A stretch of DNA of 64,000 nt from UMGS75 sp964507405 (GCA_964507405.1 CAZDPJ010000001.1:124001-188000); one strand, 5' to 3'. Shown: positions 17,502 to 26,188, numbered from the stretch's first letter. The notes: generated by a model not told the origin, from the sequence alone. A program made the numbers and translations.

Positions 17502-18224
17502 CTATTTAATTTCCTTGATTGAAACGACTCTAACGTCTTCTTTAATTTCATTGTGATAATCGATTGATGCAACAAGGGCTGCAGCCATCATATCATCATC
17601 TGTAATATCTTCTAATTTTAATGGTTGTCTTGTTTCAACAACTGGCACTACACTTTCAGTTTCATCATGTTCTTCTTCTTTAGGTGCGAAATATCTGAAT
17701 AATGAAACTATTAGCCATAGTAGTGCAAGCATTAAGAATACTATAATCATACATACAAGAACAACTAATCCACTTTCACCATAACCAATATATTCAGCAT
17801 ATACTATACCATTACTTTCTAAATCGGCTACTGATGTAACTCTTGTTACATTATTATCACTATCTTTTACAAACCATCCTTTAAAATTAGTTCCTACAGA
17901 TAATCCACTTGCTAGTTTTGGAAGTGAATATGTATCACCAGATTTATCTGAGTCTTTTGAAAAAATAGCAACAACTTTATCTTTTAATTCAGCACTAACA
18001 TCAGTATAATGTCTATAAATAACAGCACTACTTGGTTCTTCTTCATTCCAATATATATATCCAATAAATTTTGGAGTATTTTCTAAGTCGGTAATTTCAG
18101 CCTCACTTAATGTAGGTAATGATTTATTTTGTTCATCATAATTTTTAGCAACAGTACAACTAGTAACTGTAATAGCAAATGCTAAAACCATAAATAGTGA
18201 AAATATTTTAATAAACTTTTTCAT
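17502..18224 (-). CDS. OadG-like gamma subunit with lipoprotein ectodomain
   Basis: 240 aa. Residues 1-24 form a lipoprotein signal peptide ending in a lipobox (TVTSC). Residues 25-145 are a predicted outside domain with a segment like InlB/Listeria-Bacteroides repeats (FKGWFVKDSDN...VYAEYIG). Residues about 148-172 are one hydrophobic helix (LVVLVCMIIVFLMLALLWLI), followed by an acidic cytoplasmic tail as in OadG, the small subunit that anchors alpha to beta. Position in the operon supports a gamma role. Normal OadG is only about 80-120 aa with the helix at the N-terminus, so the extra exported domain is unusual. Confidence 0.7.
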   Translation of the reverse strand: MKKFIKIFSLFMVLAFAITVTSCTVAKNYDEQNKSLPTLSEAEITDLENTPKFIGYIYWNEEEPSSAVIYRHYTDVSAELKDKVVAIFSKDSDKSGDTYSLPKLASGLSVGTNFKGWFVKDSDNNVTRVTSVADLESNGIVYAEYIGYGESGLVVLVCMIIVFLMLALLWLIVSLFRYFAPKEEEHDETESVVPVVETRQPLKLEDITDDDMMAAALVASIDYHNEIKEDVRVVSIKEIK

Positions 18225-18235
18225 ATAATCACTCC

Positions 18236-19618
18236 TTATCCTATTAATACATTAAATTCTTCTACTTCATCGCCACTGTTTTCTTTATTACGATTTTGTA
18301 AGAATTTAACAGCCACATTTTCAAATAATGCACATGTAAGTACATCTTCATCACATTTAACAATGTCCGCATATTTTGCTTTCATTTCATCAAATTCTGG
18401 CTTAATAGCATCAGCAGGACGATATGTAATTACTTCAGCATCACCAATGATTTTCTTTCTAATATCTTCATCAACTTGTGCTGGAGCTTTACCATAGTTA
18501 CCACATAAATATTCTTTAACTTCTTTAGGTGACATTTTATATCTTTCACCACTAATTACATTCATAACAGCTTGCGTTCCAACCATTTGAGACATTGGAG
18601 TTACAAGTGGAGGGTATCCTAAGTCTTTACGTACTCGAGGAATTTCCTTTAATACTTCATCATATTTATCCATTGCACCTTGAGCATTTAATTGACTCAT
18701 TAGATTTGATAACATTCCACCTGGAACTTGATATTTTAAGATTCTAGGATTAACAGTTAATGCCTTTGGATTTAGGCCACCTTCTTTTAAGAAACGATCT
18801 TTAGATACTGTTAATTTTTCACATGCTTTATTTAAGGCATCAATATTTAATTCTGGATCATATTTAGTTCCTTTTAATGCATAAACTAGTGATTCAGTTG
18901 AAGGTTGGCTAGTACCACCACTAAGTGGAGATAATGCTGTATCAACAATATCAATACCAGCTTCAATTGCTTTCATTATAGTCATTTCAGCAACACCACC
19001 AGTACAATGAGTATGAAGTTCAAGAGGAATACTAATTTCAGCTTTAATTCTTGAAACAAGTTCATATGCATCATTTGGTAATAATACACCAGCCATATCT
19101 TTAATACAAATAGAATCAGCTCCCATAGCTTCAACTTCTTTAGCTAATGAAACATAATAATCAATTGTATGAACAGGACTTGTGGTATAAGATAAAGCAA
19201 TTTGACAATGACCATGATATTTTTTAGTAGCATTTACAGCACTCTTTAAATTACGTAAATCATTTAATGCATCAAATACTCTAATAATATCTATACCATT
19301 TGATAAAGATTTTTCAACAAACTTTTCAACAAGTTCATCTGAATAATGACGATAACCTAAAATATTTTGTCCTCTAAATAACATTTGTAATTTAGTATTT
19401 GGACAAGCTTTACGAATTAAACGTAGTCTTTCCCATGGATCTTCATTTAAGAAGCGAATACAAGAATCAAATACTGCTCCACCCCATACTTCTAATGCGT
19501 AGTACCCAGCTTTATCTAATTCTTCAGCAACAGGTAATACATCAGAAATAGGAAGTCTCGTTGCAAGTAATGATTGATGTCCATCTCTAAGTGATGTATC
19601 AACAATTTTTACTCCCAT
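18236..19618 (-). CDS. oadA: Oxaloacetate decarboxylase alpha subunit (carboxyltransferase)
   Basis: Moves the carboxyl group from oxaloacetate to carrier-bound biotin. The 460-aa TIM-barrel protein has DTSLRDGHQSLLATR at residue 7, the QMLFRGQNILGYRHY block near 88, the carbamylated-lysine region SICIKDMAG near 175 and HTHCTGG near 205. The C-terminal biotinyl domain is absent because it is a separate gene. It is also close to the carboxyltransferase half of pyruvate carboxylase, but the linked beta subunit makes a Na+-pumping decarboxylase the best call. First gene of the operon; ribosome site AAGGATGG. Confidence 0.94.
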   Translation of the reverse strand: MGVKIVDTSLRDGHQSLLATRLPISDVLPVAEELDKAGYYALEVWGGAVFDSCIRFLNEDPWERLRLIRKACPNTKLQMLFRGQNILGYRHYSDELVEKFVEKSLSNGIDIIRVFDALNDLRNLKSAVNATKKYHGHCQIALSYTTSPVHTIDYYVSLAKEVEAMGADSICIKDMAGVLLPNDAYELVSRIKAEISIPLELHTHCTGGVAEMTIMKAIEAGIDIVDTALSPLSGGTSQPSTESLVYALKGTKYDPELNIDALNKACEKLTVSKDRFLKEGGLNPKALTVNPRILKYQVPGGMLSNLMSQLNAQGAMDKYDEVLKEIPRVRKDLGYPPLVTPMSQMVGTQAVMNVISGERYKMSPKEVKEYLCGNYGKAPAQVDEDIRKKIIGDAEVITYRPADAIKPEFDEMKAKYADIVKCDEDVLTCALFENVAVKFLQNRNKENSGDEVEEFNVLIG

Positions 19619-19744
19619 TTTTTCTTACCATCCTTTTATATTATTTTATTTTTTATTGTTTCATAATATGTTAAATAATTTAAACATATAAATCGAAAAA
19701 AATCTAATGTTTTTGATAAACAAAAAAGCACCAAATTTTTTAAT

Positions 19745-19750
19745 ATTATA
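19745..19750 (-). promoter_or_regulatory. Probable -10 of the decarboxylase operon; leader 19619-19744
   Basis: TATAAT preceded by TGC (extended -10, the same TGCTATAAT as at the groES promoter). It lies 127 bases upstream of the oadA ATG, so the transcript would have a leader of about 120 bases. I see AT-rich sequence and no recognisable riboswitch or attenuator in it. A second, closer promoter cannot be excluded. Confidence 0.45.
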
Positions 19751-19803
19751 GCACAATTATGTTTTTTTTTCATTTTAAACACTTTATTCTTTTTTTTAAC
19801 TTT

Positions 19804-19840
19804 AAAAAAGTGAATATAGATTTTTCTATAATCACTTTTT
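19804..19840 (-). terminator. Terminator of the GLUG-repeat lipoprotein gene
   Basis: Long imperfect hairpin with outer arms AAAAAAGTGA (19804-19813) and TCACTTTTT (19832-19840), with a T-rich run on the minus strand. It sits directly after the stop codon. Confidence 0.7.
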
Positions 19841-19842
19841 GT

Positions 19843-21504
19843 TTATTCGATATTAATATATATATTATTTATTTCATCAAAAAAGACACTGCTTCCACTA
19901 AAATTAGGCGTCTTATCAATGGTTAATGTTTGTTTCCAAATACCTAAACTATTACAATTATTTAATAAATAAGTTACTTCTCCATTATTAAATTGATCTA
20001 AAGTTTTAGGTATTCCATAACCATTAAAATAAGTACTTCCCATTATATAAAATGAATTCTCAATAGTTCCTAAATTATTACAACCAACAATTGGTCCAAA
20101 ATCAATACCCATATTACCAGTATCAATAATTGAGCCCGTACTATATGAAGAAGATATGATTCCTTTTTTTGTTTTATTATATCCACTAATACCACCAACA
20201 TTTCTCGTCCCACTTATTATACCTAAGTTATAACAATTGCTTATTTTAATTTGATTGTATCCACTAATACCACCAACATACATTTTACCAGTAATATCAC
20301 CAGTATTATAACTATTAGTAATTCCTGTTACTCCATTTGCTTCAGAAAATCCAGTAATTCCACCAATATAATGACCTAGTCCCGTTACATTATTAGTATT
20401 ATAAGTATTTGTAATATTACCAAGAGTTGTATTATATCCAGCAATTCCTCCTGTATAAGCATAAGATGAATTAGTAATACAAGTAATTTCGCCAGTATTA
20501 AAACAATTAATTATCTTACCATTATTAATTCCCGTTATTCCTCCAAGATTAGAACCACCCATAATATTAGCTATATTACTACAGTTATCAATTTCACCAT
20601 AATTTCCCCCTGCAATTCCTCCAACTGCTTCACAAACAATATTTTTATTATAAGTCACTATTTCTTTTGTTCCATTTACAAGTTTTTCGAATGATTCTTC
20701 TATAACAGATGCAATCCCCTTTACTAAACCTTTGTTAATGGAATTTTTAATTATTCCAAAATTACCTCCAGCAATGCCTCCTGCACCTTCTAATATACAA
20801 ACAATTTCAGCTGAACTTGTGGAATCAATAATGGTTCCTGTATTATCACCAGCTATACCACCAACAAATTGCTTACCACATATATATGAATCTTTTAAAT
20901 GTAAGGCCTTAATTGTTCCACCATATATACTTCCAAATAAACCTACATTACTACTAGTTTCATCATTTATATATAATCCATATATTGAGTGATTATTACC
21001 ATCAAATGTTCCCATATATCGGTTATTAGAATTCCCAATTGGGGTAAATATATACTTCTTTTCTTTAGAATATATATTCTCATTAATGATAATATCATTT
21101 GTCAATATAGCACAAATACTAGTATTTCCATTATTAACTTCATCAGAAAACCAAATTAAATGACCGACATTATCAATTTCATAAGGAGCATCTATTGTTC
21201 CTTGGCCATTTGGAACTTTTACTTCAAATTCTAATTCTACATCTTTATAGTAACTACAAGTTTTACAAGTATATCTGATTAATTCTGAACTATTTACACT
21301 CATTAATCTTAATATTTTACCATCATCAAACGCATGTAATGCCTTTTTCATTTTTAAAGAATGTCCACAATTTGACATATGATAATGAAAATTATCATCA
21401 TAACTCCATTTTTCTTCATAAGTATGAATATGATAATCAAAATCATTACAACTAACTAGTAAGAACAAAAATAATATAGGAATGAGGTACTTAATTTTCT
21501 TCAT
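19843..21504 (-). CDS. Surface lipoprotein with GLUG repeats
   Basis: 553 aa. A signal peptide ends in a lipobox (LLVSC, Cys about 19). Residues about 22-85 form a His/Cys-containing module (HIHTYEEKWSYDDNFHYH, CGH, CKTC) seen at the start of many Firmicute surface proteins. The rest is a series of GLUG-type repeats (VGGIAGDNTGTI, AGGIAGGNFGII, LGGITGINNGKI, VGGISGYN and others), which fold as a right-handed beta structure in adhesins and surface proteins. Single-gene unit with a good ribosome site (GAAGGAGAT) and its own terminator. A role in surface contact is inferred from the family; no ligand can be named. Confidence 0.8.
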   Translation of the reverse strand: MKKIKYLIPILFLFLLVSCNDFDYHIHTYEEKWSYDDNFHYHMSNCGHSLKMKKALHAFDDGKILRLMSVNSSELIRYTCKTCSYYKDVELEFEVKVPNGQGTIDAPYEIDNVGHLIWFSDEVNNGNTSICAILTNDIIINENIYSKEKKYIFTPIGNSNNRYMGTFDGNNHSIYGLYINDETSSNVGLFGSIYGGTIKALHLKDSYICGKQFVGGIAGDNTGTIIDSTSSAEIVCILEGAGGIAGGNFGIIKNSINKGLVKGIASVIEESFEKLVNGTKEIVTYNKNIVCEAVGGIAGGNYGEIDNCSNIANIMGGSNLGGITGINNGKIINCFNTGEITCITNSSYAYTGGIAGYNTTLGNITNTYNTNNVTGLGHYIGGITGFSEANGVTGITNSYNTGDITGKMYVGGISGYNQIKISNCYNLGIISGTRNVGGISGYNKTKKGIISSSYSTGSIIDTGNMGIDFGPIVGCNNLGTIENSFYIMGSTYFNGYGIPKTLDQFNNGEVTYLLNNCNSLGIWKQTLTIDKTPNFSGSSVFFDEINNIYINIE

Positions 21505-21524
21505 TTATATCTCCTTCATATTTT

Positions 21525-21553
21525 AGAAAAAATACAAAGAATTACTTTGTATT
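21525..21553 (-). terminator. Terminator after tsaD
   Basis: Nine-base arms (21531-21539 and 21545-21553) with a T run following on the minus strand; the first arm overlaps the end of tsaD. It closes the nfu-tsaD operon. Confidence 0.75.
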
Positions 21554-22504
21554 ATTTTCTTTTTTATCTTTAAAATAACCTGCAACTGCAATCATCGCTG
21601 CATTATCGGTACAATATTTAAGTTTAGGTACCGTTAATTTAATATTTAACGCATCCATTTCATCTTGCATTCTTTTTCTTAAGCCTTGATTCGCAGCAAC
21701 CCCCCCAGCAATAATTACTTGTTTAACATTATATTCTTGGGCGGCTTTTTTGGTTTTCATGCATAAAACATCAACAACTGCTTCTTGAAAACTTGAAGCA
21801 AGATTATTATAATTTAACTTTTCGCCTTTTAATGCGGCTTTATTATGCAAATTAATTACTGCAGACTTTAATCCTGAAAAACTAAAGTCATAACTATCTT
21901 TGCCAAGTTTAACTCGAGGAAGTGGATAAGAAGCTACACCCATACTTGCCATTTTATCAATTATTGGTCCTCCAGGATATCCAACTTCAACAACTCTTGC
22001 AATTTTATCATATGCTTCTCCAACCGCATCATCTAAGGTTTCACCTAATAATTCAAACTCATAATGACCTTTCATTAATACAAGTTCAGTATGTCCACCT
22101 GATACGACAAGAGCAAGAAGAGGAAAAGTAAAATCAGATTCTAAATAATTAGCATATATATGTCCATGAATATGATTAACCATAATCACAGGTTTATTAT
22201 ATACTAAACCAATTGTCTTCGCAGCATTAATACCAACCATTAATGAACCAATTAATCCAGGTTCTTGAGTTACCGCGATTTTATCAATATCATCTAGCGT
22301 TAATCCTGATTCTTTTAATGCTTGATCTATAACATATGTTATTTTTTCAATATGATGACGACTAGCAACCTCAGGAACTACACCCCCGAATTGTTTATGA
22401 ATTTCAATTTGAGTATATATAATATTACTCCATACTTTCTTTCCATCTTCAACAATAGCTACACTAGTTTCATCACAACTTGATTCAATACCTAATATTT
22501 TCAT
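21542..22504 (-). CDS. tsaD: tRNA threonylcarbamoyltransferase TsaD
   Basis: Transfers the threonylcarbamoyl group to A37 of ANN-decoding tRNAs, together with TsaB and TsaE. The 320-aa ASKHA-fold protein starts MKILGIESSCDETSVA and keeps the metal-binding histidines in NHIHGHIYANY (about residues 110-120), VSGGHTELV and the C-terminal TDNAAMIA. Length is typical. Its ATG overlaps the rimI stop (ATGA). All three t6A-transfer partners are in this operon; tsaC is not in the window. Confidence 0.97.
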   Translation of the reverse strand: MKILGIESSCDETSVAIVEDGKKVWSNIIYTQIEIHKQFGGVVPEVASRHHIEKITYVIDQALKESGLTLDDIDKIAVTQEPGLIGSLMVGINAAKTIGLVYNKPVIMVNHIHGHIYANYLESDFTFPLLALVVSGGHTELVLMKGHYEFELLGETLDDAVGEAYDKIARVVEVGYPGGPIIDKMASMGVASYPLPRVKLGKDSYDFSFSGLKSAVINLHNKAALKGEKLNYNNLASSFQEAVVDVLCMKTKKAAQEYNVKQVIIAGGVAANQGLRKRMQDEMDALNIKLTVPKLKYCTDNAAMIAVAGYFKDKKENNTK

Positions 22505-22929
22505 TTTATTTCCTTCATCATTACTATTGCGTCTTCACCATCTTTATAGTAATGCTTTCTTATTGAAATTTCTTTAAATTTATTTTTTTGATAAAAGGAT
22601 ATACCTTTTATATTCGTTTTTTTAACTTCTAATGTTATTTGTTTAATTCCTTCTTGTTTGGCTTTTTCAATTAATCCATTAAAAAGAATGGTTCCATATC
22701 CTTGATGTTGATATTTATCATCAATTAAAAAATTGATAATTTCACCAACTCCATCAAAAAAATATCCACCAATATATCCAATAATTTCTTTTTCTTCTAA
22801 TACTAAAAACCAAACTAATGGATTACTTAATTCATTATGAATCATTTCATAACCTAAAGTTTCACCAAATATTTTTTCTTCTAATATTACAACTTTAAAT
22901 ATATCTTCTTCTTTTAAAGGTCTAATCAT
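22501..22929 (-). CDS. rimI: Ribosomal-protein-alanine N-acetyltransferase RimI-like (GNAT)
   Basis: 142-aa GNAT acetyltransferase. The acetyl-CoA loop region reads YQHQGYGTILFNGLI (about residue 82-96), followed by ITLEVKKTNIKGISFYQKNKF, as in RimI, which acetylates the N-terminus of S18. The rimI-tsaB-tsaD neighbourhood is conserved in many bacteria and supports the name. Overlaps both neighbours by 4 bases. Confidence 0.88.
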   Translation of the reverse strand: MIRPLKEEDIFKVVILEEKIFGETLGYEMIHNELSNPLVWFLVLEEKEIIGYIGGYFFDGVGEIINFLIDDKYQHQGYGTILFNGLIEKAKQEGIKQITLEVKKTNIKGISFYQKNKFKEISIRKHYYKDGEDAIVMMKEIK

Positions 22930-23510
22930 GATAGTTCACTTCTTAAATAATTAGGAACATAATCATATATATCTTCTTCTTTAAACATATGATATTTTAT
23001 GATATTTTGAGCCATATCTTCACTAAATTTAAATGTATTTTCATCAACAACAATACTTGAATAATCTGCATAATTATCTAAATATTCATCTGATAAGAAT
23101 GTATCAGATACATCAACATTTATTTTATCATTTATTGTATATGCTTTTAAATAACTGTAATTCTTTTTTGCTTTAATTAATGCCTTATATTTACCAGGTT
23201 TATCAAAATAAATAGATGCGATTAAATCAAGAGAAGAAAAACTATATAAAGGTAACTTTTTAATAAAAGCAAAGACCTTTCCAACTGTCCCCGCAATTCT
23301 AAGTCCTGTATATGAGCCTGGACCTCTGCCTACATAGATTTCACTAACATCTTCTACTTTTAAATCATGACGTTTTAAGAAATCATCTAAATAATTAGTT
23401 AAAGTTTCAGAATGGTCATTTTTACCAAGTCTTGTAAAAGCGTATGCTTTATCACCATTAATTACTGCCAAATATAAATAATTAGTAGCACTATCAATGA
23501 ATAATTTCAT
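22926..23510 (-). CDS. tsaB: tRNA threonylcarbamoyladenosine protein TsaB
   Basis: ASKHA-fold partner of TsaD. 194 aa with the N-terminal MKLFIDSATNYLYLA and the family block YVGRGPGSYTGLRIAGT (about residue 60-76). It scaffolds the TsaBDE complex and is not itself the transferase. Overlaps tsaE by 17 bases and rimI by 4. Confidence 0.94.
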   Translation of the reverse strand: MKLFIDSATNYLYLAVINGDKAYAFTRLGKNDHSETLTNYLDDFLKRHDLKVEDVSEIYVGRGPGSYTGLRIAGTVGKVFAFIKKLPLYSFSSLDLIASIYFDKPGKYKALIKAKKNYSYLKAYTINDKINVDVSDTFLSDEYLDNYADYSSIVVDENTFKFSEDMAQNIIKYHMFKEEDIYDYVPNYLRSELS

Positions 23511-23970
23511 AATTATTATCTCCTAATTCTTTTATTAATTTTTCATCTGCGTTAATTGTTACTTTTCTTGTGTCATCACCTAAATCAATAATTTCTACTT
23601 CCCAGGCACTTTCTGGTAATAAATCATCTATAATATGAGCCCACTCGATAACCGCAATGCCATCCATGTAAAAGTATTCTTCAAGTTCAGCATCATCATG
23701 AGAATTTGTAATTCGATAAACATCTAAATGATATAGTTTTTTTATTGCTTTATCGGTTGTATCATATACCTTCATAATTGTAAATGTTGGACTATTGATT
23801 ACTTTTTTAACTCCTAAGGCTTTACCAATACCTTTAGTAAGTGTTGTTTTACCAGCACCAAGGTCTCCTACTAAAGCAATAACTAAATTAGGATATGCAT
23901 TAGTAGCAATTAACTCACCTAATCTAATCATTTCATCTTCATTATTTATTTTAATTGTTACTTTTGCCAT
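23494..23970 (-). CDS. tsaE: tRNA threonylcarbamoyladenosine ATPase TsaE
   Basis: 158-aa P-loop protein that resets the TsaBD complex by ATP hydrolysis. Walker A GDLGAGKTTLTKG (about residue 35-47), the switch-like NSPTFTIMKVY and the acidic block VIEWAH are visible. It starts 12 bases after the cwlD-like amidase gene. The cytosolic location follows from the absence of a signal or membrane segment. Confidence 0.95.
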   Translation of the reverse strand: MAKVTIKINNEDEMIRLGELIATNAYPNLVIALVGDLGAGKTTLTKGIGKALGVKKVINSPTFTIMKVYDTTDKAIKKLYHLDVYRITNSHDDAELEEYFYMDGIAVIEWAHIIDDLLPESAWEVEIIDLGDDTRKVTINADEKLIKELGDNNYEIIH

Positions 23971-23982
23971 AATGACCTCCTT

Positions 23983-24639
23983 TTACTTTAAATAATCTAA
24001 ATATTCAAGTATACCTAAATAAATAGTAAACGCTAAATCTTGTTTATAATAGCTATTTGTTAATTTAGTTAAATCTTCATTATTGCTTAAAAACCCAACT
24101 TCAATTAAACATCCAGGTATATTAATATGATCTATCAAATATTTATCTTTTATTTTTAATGCTTCTCTTTTATTATTTTCATCTAACATCTTTAATTTTT
24201 TCATAATAATATTAGATAATAATTTATTTTCATCATTATCTTTATAAAATACCTGAGCCCCTTTAACAATACTTGATGGATAACTATTAGCATGAATAGA
24301 TATATATAAATTAGCATTTGAATCATTTATTAATTTAACTCTTTTTTTAATATCTTCTGATTTATTTGAATGTACAGCTTCATCGTTATTTCTTGTAAGT
24401 TTAACAATAAATCCATTTTGAACTAAATAATTAGCGAGTAAAACAGTAATATCTAATGTTACATCTTTTTCAAGAACTAATTTATCTCTACTCGTACATC
24501 CACCATCATATCCACCATGACCAGCATCTAAATATATATATGTTCCTGTTTTTTTATGAAAGGCTTTTACGGTAAATGTACTAACAAAAATACATATACA
24601 TAATAATACTATACTAATAATAAATAATCTTTTTTTAAT
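23983..24639 (-). CDS. N-acetylmuramoyl-L-alanine amidase, CwlD-like, with AUU start
   Basis: 218-aa Amidase_3 protein that cleaves the amide between muramic acid and the stem peptide. After an N-terminal signal anchor (LFIISIVLLCICIFV) come the zinc ligands in DAGHGGYDGG, the Glu in VLEKDV, SIHANS, and the catalytic Glu in IEVGFLSN. No ATG, GTG or TTG exists in frame between the upstream in-frame TAG (24658-24660) and the Met at 24204, which lies after three of the four key motifs. TTAGGTGATATT then ATT (24637-24639) matches the local pattern AGGTGATAAT-ATG, so AUU is the likely start. CwlD acts in spore cortex, but relatives also act in vegetative walls. Confidence 0.8.
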   Translation of the reverse strand: MKKRLFIISIVLLCICIFVSTFTVKAFHKKTGTYIYLDAGHGGYDGGCTSRDKLVLEKDVTLDITVLLANYLVQNGFIVKLTRNNDEAVHSNKSEDIKKRVKLINDSNANLYISIHANSYPSSIVKGAQVFYKDNDENKLLSNIIMKKLKMLDENNKREALKIKDKYLIDHINIPGCLIEVGFLSNNEDLTKLTNSYYKQDLAFTIYLGILEYLDYLK

Positions 24640-24684
24640 AATATCACCTAAAAAATTCTATTATTAAAAATTATTATTTATGCA

Positions 24685-25209
24685 TTAAAAGAATGCACGA
24701 TATATTTCTTTTAATTCTTCGATTTGTTCTATAGTCATTAAAGGAAGATTACCATCCACAAACTCATGAGAAGAAACGGTACCAACATTAAATCCCGTAA
24801 CTTTTCCATCTACAAGTGCAATAACTGTAGGTGCAAATATTTTTTCAGGATTACCAATATCATCACTAAGGAGCTCTAATAATTCTAAATATTTAGGATG
24901 GTCACTAGAGGCTGTATTATCGCGCATATCTTTAATATCTAAATATAATACTTCTTCATACCCTTTTTCTTTCGCAATTTCATCAACATAAGAAATAGCT
25001 GCTTGACACCAAGGACAAGCCTTAAACCCAAACATCATAATACCAGTATAGTTATTATTTAGTTTATACATAGCTTCATCTAAAAGTGTATATCTAATTA
25101 TCGTATCACTATTAAGTGAAGGATAATCAGTGACAATTTTATTTTTTCTACATCCTGTTAGCGTAAAACATGAAATAAAAGTTACAAGAAAAATTATAAC
25201 TTTATTCAT
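24685..25209 (-). CDS. Thioredoxin-like lipoprotein (CPWC)
   Basis: 174 aa from the ATG at 25209, chosen because GGTGAT lies just upstream; a longer reading to 25230 lacks a ribosome site. A signal peptide ends in a lipobox (LTGC). The thioredoxin fold follows, with the redox motif FKACPWCQAA (about residue 70) and a later stretch around APTVIALVDGKV that supplies the cis-proline. Probably a membrane-anchored, outside-facing thiol oxidoreductase or disulfide-stress protein. Overlaps the S1 gene by 8 bases. Confidence 0.85.
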   Translation of the reverse strand: MNKVIIFLVTFISCFTLTGCRKNKIVTDYPSLNSDTIIRYTLLDEAMYKLNNNYTGIMMFGFKACPWCQAAISYVDEIAKEKGYEEVLYLDIKDMRDNTASSDHPKYLELLELLSDDIGNPEKIFAPTVIALVDGKVTGFNVGTVSSHEFVDGNLPLMTIEQIEELKEIYRAFF

Positions 25210-25537
25210 GATGATCACCATTATACTCACTTATCCAATTATCAAGAGATTCTTTAATTGGTTTAAAGCCAATTTCATAACTAGGAACAAGGCATTTCAC
25301 ACCTCTTGTTTTATGTAATTGTTTATAACTTAATTTTAATAATTTTTGTTCATCATCAACTTCAATAACACGAAGTCTTACTTCTTCACCAACATTAACA
25401 AAATCAGTTATTTTTCTTACAAATCCATCAGAGAATTCAGAAATATGAATTAAACCATCATATTCACCAACTTTTGCGAATGCACCATATCCTAAAATAT
25501 TCGTAATTTTAGCAATAACAATATCACCAGGTTGCAT
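25202..25537 (-). CDS. S1-domain RNA-binding protein (YugI/CvfD-like)
   Basis: 111 aa. Residues 1-72 are one S1 domain (GDIVIAKITNILGYGAFAKV, LIHISEFSDGFV, VRLRVIEVDDEQKLLKLS); the last 40 residues are a short tail without known motif. Single-S1 proteins of this size in Firmicutes include general stress protein 13 (YugI) and CvfD, which bind RNA or ribosomes. The exact target is unknown. Two bases after nfu. Confidence 0.85.
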   Translation of the reverse strand: MQPGDIVIAKITNILGYGAFAKVGEYDGLIHISEFSDGFVRKITDFVNVGEEVRLRVIEVDDEQKLLKLSYKQLHKTRGVKCLVPSYEIGFKPIKESLDNWISEYNGDHHE

Positions 25538-25539
25538 TA

Positions 25540-25785
25540 TTATTCACCTACTTCCACTTGTTCTACACCAATTACTCCAGGTACTTCTTCAAGTAGTAAT
25601 GCTTCGATTCCTCCTTTGATAGTTTCATCACTTGATGCACAACCAATACATGCACCTAAAAGGCGAACAAAAACAATGCCATCTTCAAATTTAATGAAGT
25701 CAACATCACCACCATCAGCTTGTAAATATGGGCGAATTTTTTTTAATGTCTTTTTTATTATTTTAACAATTTCATTATCTGTCAT
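25540..25785 (-). CDS. nfu: NifU C-terminal-like Fe-S scaffold protein
   Basis: 81-aa Nfu domain with the Fe-S cluster motif LGACIGCASSDETIK (CxxC, about residues 49-57) and the typical start EIVKIIKKTLKKIRPYLQADGGDV. It delivers Fe-S clusters to apoproteins. First gene of the nfu-tsaD operon. Upstream, two TATAAT elements lie in tandem within 40 bases of the start, so the promoter is probably there, though no clear -35 was found. Confidence 0.93.
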   Translation of the reverse strand: MTDNEIVKIIKKTLKKIRPYLQADGGDVDFIKFEDGIVFVRLLGACIGCASSDETIKGGIEALLLEEVPGVIGVEQVEVGE

Positions 25786-25861
25786 AATTAATATCTCCCT
25801 TGCTTATTATACTATTATACTACATATCAACTTTTTTTTGTTAAAAATTGATAAAACTATA

Positions 25862-25887
25862 AAAGAAAAAGACCAAATTAATGGTCT
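25862..25887 (-). terminator. Terminator of the 97-aa membrane protein gene
   Basis: Hairpin with arms AGACCA/TGGTCT and loop AATTAA, followed by a T run on the minus strand. The same 22-base sequence is reused as the terminator at 55057-55076. Confidence 0.75.
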
Positions 25888-25894
25888 ATAAATA

Positions 25895-26188
25895 TTATAG
25901 TTTTGAAGATAATGGTCTAGATGGATATTTAAAATAAACATCATTTCTTTTAACAAAGATAAGTCCACCAGAAATAAATAACATTAAACATCCTGCATAC
26001 CATAATACAATTGTTAATACTAAGAATGTAGTCGCAAGTTTACCATCTTGTAAATCAGTAAATACAAAGAAACCACTTTCCATAGCAACAAAACCTAATA
26101 TCATTAATGCGGCAGCAATAACCATTAAAGCAATGCCACCAACAAATCTAACTTTTCTTATTCTTCTTATTTGTTTTTTTGTTCTCAT
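25895..26188 (-). CDS. Small two-helix membrane protein, unknown
   Basis: 97 aa starting MRTKKQIRRIRKVRF, highly basic at the N-terminus, followed by two hydrophobic helices (GGIALMVIAAALMILGFVA, about 16-35, and FLVLTIVLWYAGCLMLFISG, about 56-77) and a short basic C-terminus. A GTG 12 bases further upstream is possible, but GGTGAATAAA before the ATG at 26188 favours the shorter form. It has its own promoter and terminator and so is an independent unit. No family recognised. Confidence 0.75.
   Translation of the reverse strand: MRTKKQIRRIRKVRFVGGIALMVIAAALMILGFVAMESGFFVFTDLQDGKLATTFLVLTIVLWYAGCLMLFISGGLIFVKRNDVYFKYPSRPLSSKL

Noticed and set aside
19619..19744. Riboswitch (for example biotin or sodium related) in the decarboxylase leader
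   Set aside because: The leader is plain AT-rich sequence; no known riboswitch core or terminator/antiterminator pair was recognised.
23983..24204. A 73-aa amidase fragment starting at the Met at 24204, as if the gene were truncated
   Set aside because: The same frame continues upstream without a stop for 145 more codons and contains the signal anchor and the first zinc-ligand motifs, so the gene is full length with a non-standard start.
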